A stretch of DNA of 64,000 bases from Nocardiopsis terrae (GTDB lineage: Bacteria > Actinomycetota > Actinomycetes > Streptosporangiales > Streptosporangiaceae): the NCBI RefSeq assembly GCF_014651695.1, contig NZ_BMXJ01000003.1, positions 523,046 through 587,045 of the forward strand. The letters run 5' to 3'. Under the pieces are notes generated by a model. It had not been told where the DNA came from and did not search any database. It saw only the letters and a program-made list of their open reading frames with translations. Below are positions 62,206 through 64,000 of the stretch, piece after piece. The stretch's first letter is position 1, and the number at the start of each line of letters is the position of its first letter. Both the position numbers and the translations under genes were made by a program.

Positions 62206-63753
62206 TCAGAGGAAGCGCACGCCCTGGGCCAGGGGGAGCTCCCCGCCGTAGTTCACCGTGTTGGTGGCCCGGCGCATGTACGCCTTCCAGGAGTCCGAAC
62301 CCGACTCCCGGCCGCCGCCGGTGTCCTTCTCACCGCCGAAGGCACCGCCGATCTCGGCCCCGGAGGTGCCGATGTTGACGTTGACGATGCCGCAGTCGGA
62401 CCCGGCCGCGGACAGGAAGCGCTCGGCCTCGGCCTGGTCCTGGGTGAAGATCGCCGAGGACAGCCCCTGCGGGACCGCGTTGTGCAGCTCCACGGCCTCC
62501 TCCAGGGTGCGGTAGGTCAGCACGTACAGGATCGGCGCGAAGGTCTCCTGACGCACGACCTCGGTCTGCGCGGGCATACGCACCACCGCGGGCTCGACGT
62601 AGTAGGCGTCCTCGGCGTCCTTCTCCAGGCGCCGTTCACCGCCCGCCAGGACCTCGCCCCCGTCGGCGCGGGCCTGCGCCAGTGCCGCACGCATGGCCGT
62701 GTGCCCGCGCTCCCCCACCAGCGGGCCGACCAGCGTCGACTCCGCGTAGGGGTCGCCGATGCGCTCGCTCAACTGCTGGTAGCCGTCCACCACGCGCTCG
62801 ACCACCTGGTCGGCCACGTCCTCGTGCACGATCAGCCGGCGCAGCGTCGTGCAGCGCTGCCCCGCGGTCCCTGCGGCCGCGAACACACTGCCGCGCACCA
62901 CCAGGTCCAGGTCGGCCGAGGGCCCCACCACCGCGGCGTTGTTTCCGCCCAGTTCCAGAAGGTAGCGGCCCATCCGGGCGGCCACCTTGGGAGCCACGGT
63001 CCGCCCCATCGCGGTGGAGCCGGTGGCCGAGAGCAGCGCCACCCGCTCGTCGCCCACCAGAACGTCGCCGACCTCGGCACCGCCCAGGACGAGCCGGTGC
63101 ACGTCCGAGGGCGCACCGACGTCGGCGGCCGCGCGCATGAGCAGGCCGTGGCAGCCCAGCGCGGTCAGGGAGGTGAGCTCGGAGGGCTTCCACACCACGG
63201 TGTCGCCGCACACCAGCGCCACACAGGTGTTCCAGGACCACACGGCCACGGGGAAGTTGAAGGCGGTGATGACACCGACCACGCCCAGCGGGTGCCAGGT
63301 CTCCATCAGCCGGTGACCGGGGCGTTCGGAGGGCATGGTGCGCCCGTAGAGCTGCCGGGACAGGCCCACGGCGAAGTCACAGATGTCGATCATCTCCTGG
63401 ACCTCGCCCAGGGCCTCCGAGCGGATCTTGCCCGCTTCGAGGGTGACCAGCTCGGCCAGGTCGGCCTTGTGCTCGCGCAGCAACTCACCCAACCGGTGGA
63501 CGAGCTGCCCCCGGACAGGTGCGGGGGTGTCCCGCCAGACGGAGGTGAAGGAGGCGTGCGCGGCGGCCACGGCGCGCTCGGCGGTGTCCGGGGTGTCGAA
63601 CTCCACGGGGAACAGGGTCCGTCCGGTGATCGGCGTACGCGCCGCTCCGGGCGCCCCGACGGGCTCGGGCAGACGGGTCGCTCCGCACCGCTCCAGAGCG
63701 GTCCGCGCCCGTTCGGCGAGGACCTCGGTGTCGGGGAGGGCACCAGTGTGCAT
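62206..63753 (-). CDS. ALDH7-family dehydrogenase, probable L-piperidine-6-carboxylate dehydrogenase
   Basis: The 515-residue enzyme starts at ATG 63753 after GGAGAGAG. NAD-binding TAFNFPVAVWSWN, catalytic E267 in LLELGGNN and C301 in GTAGQRCTT are intact, and the end (GTSGAEIGGAFGGEKDTGG, then RRATNTVNYGGELPLAQG) is typical of ALDH7/AmaB proteins. These oxidise alpha-aminoadipate semialdehyde in lysine catabolism. The usual partner, lysine 6-aminotransferase, and an Lrp-type regulator would be expected to the right, beyond the window. Confidence 0.88.
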   Translation of the reverse strand: MHTGALPDTEVLAERARTALERCGATRLPEPVGAPGAARTPITGRTLFPVEFDTPDTAERAVAAAHASFTSVWRDTPAPVRGQLVHRLGELLREHKADLAELVTLEAGKIRSEALGEVQEMIDICDFAVGLSRQLYGRTMPSERPGHRLMETWHPLGVVGVITAFNFPVAVWSWNTCVALVCGDTVVWKPSELTSLTALGCHGLLMRAAADVGAPSDVHRLVLGGAEVGDVLVGDERVALLSATGSTAMGRTVAPKVAARMGRYLLELGGNNAAVVGPSADLDLVVRGSVFAAAGTAGQRCTTLRRLIVHEDVADQVVERVVDGYQQLSERIGDPYAESTLVGPLVGERGHTAMRAALAQARADGGEVLAGGERRLEKDAEDAYYVEPAVVRMPAQTEVVRQETFAPILYVLTYRTLEEAVELHNAVPQGLSSAIFTQDQAEAERFLSAAGSDCGIVNVNIGTSGAEIGGAFGGEKDTGGGRESGSDSWKAYMRRATNTVNYGGELPLAQGVRFL

Positions 63754-63958
63754 GTGTGTTCTCTCTCCGTTGAGAGTGGGAGGCTGTCACCACACACCTT
63801 GCCAACTCCGAGCCCCCCGGTCCAGCCCCGGTGTCAAGGAACGGCGGGAACGCCGCCGGGCCCCGCGACCGGAGCGCAGCCCGGCGGTATCGGCGCCGCC
63901 CGGCGGCGTTAGACTCGCCAGGCCCGCTCAGACCGCCCCCGACCCAGACAGCTGGCCC

Positions 63959-64000
63959 GTGCACCACGACACCACCCCCGAAGAGGACCGCGCCGACCGT
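63959..64000 (+). CDS. Possible start of a divergent gene (truncated by window edge)
   Basis: A GTG at 63959 opens a frame of 14 codons (HHDTTPEEDRADR) to the edge, with TAGACT (63910-63915) as a possible -10 box upstream. Divergence from the ALDH gene suggests a regulator of the Lrp/AsnC kind, but too little is visible to identify it. Confidence 0.35.
   Translation, partial: MHHDTTPEEDRADR

Noticed and set aside
62083-63912. 609-codon plus-strand frame opposite the ALDH gene
   Set aside because: Low-complexity His/Gly/Val antisense frame. The ALDH has intact catalytic residues.
1-64000. CRISPR arrays or rRNA operons
   Set aside because: No regularly spaced repeats and no rRNA-like sequence were seen on either strand.

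Overview
The window reads as chromosomal DNA of a high-GC actinomycete, most likely Nocardiopsis or a close relative (inferred from roughly 70% GC with G/C-ending codons, frequent GTG starts, and actinobacterial families: a SoxR with a Cys cluster, a MocR regulator, an F420/FMN PPOX protein, a DUF1918-DUF1876 fusion, a HipA-like/DUF3037 pair, OhrR-Ohr). I see no rRNA, tRNA or CRISPR array.

Region 1, about 1-9,900, is an accessory island of visibly lower GC. It starts with a truncated TnsA-like transposase endonuclease on the minus strand. Next come a two-gene cassette (OLD-family ATPase-TOPRIM protein, then an SF2 helicase with a C-terminal PD-(D/E)XK nuclease domain), an unknown helical protein, transposase and resolvase wreckage, and two tightly coupled small genes. 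The first of these ends, and the second begins, with the same short glycine/asparagine/glutamine motif, the arrangement expected of an amyloid-signalling pair. A 67-bp sequence upstream of tnsA recurs in the same orientation at 9,620-9,686.

Region 2, about 9,900-20,100, mixes intact genes (SDR, aminoglycoside-phosphotransferase-like kinase, MocR regulator with a DapA-like aldolase, HxlR regulator divergent from an NmrA-like protein, DUF6518-like membrane protein) with many gene corpses: LysR, VOC, integrase, MBL hydrolase, TetR and a Tn3-type resolvase/transposase.

Region 3, about 21,000-42,600, carries single-gene or small-operon metabolism and regulation: thioredoxin-reductase-like protein, two class-V aminotransferases, methyltransferase, ArsR-rhodanese, pentapeptide protein, prolyl-aminopeptidase-like hydrolase, adenine deaminase, DUF2332, RNase HI, peptide deformylase, SUKH protein, a two-component system and a degenerate acyl-CoA synthetase. 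The plus strand here is extremely C-rich whichever strand is coding. Two regulators (MerR, GlxA/AraC) are frameshifted at poly-C tracts. An ABC ATPase has lost its catalytic motifs.

Region 4, about 42,700-64,000, looks like conserved core: Bcr/CflA exporter, HipA-like kinase/DUF3037, pseudokinase membrane protein, MoxR-DUF58-VWA operon, HAD-NUDIX operon, APC permease, RsmC-like and TrmH-like methyltransferases, a CNNM/CorC pair, LtrA, OhrR-Ohr and an ALDH7-type dehydrogenase. Transcription units are commonly closed by strong GC hairpins.

The best candidates for something undescribed are the OLD-TOPRIM plus helicase-nuclease cassette, the motif-sharing small-gene pair, and a 120-135 bp palindromic-ended repeat present as inverted copies at 20.5 and 38.1 kb.
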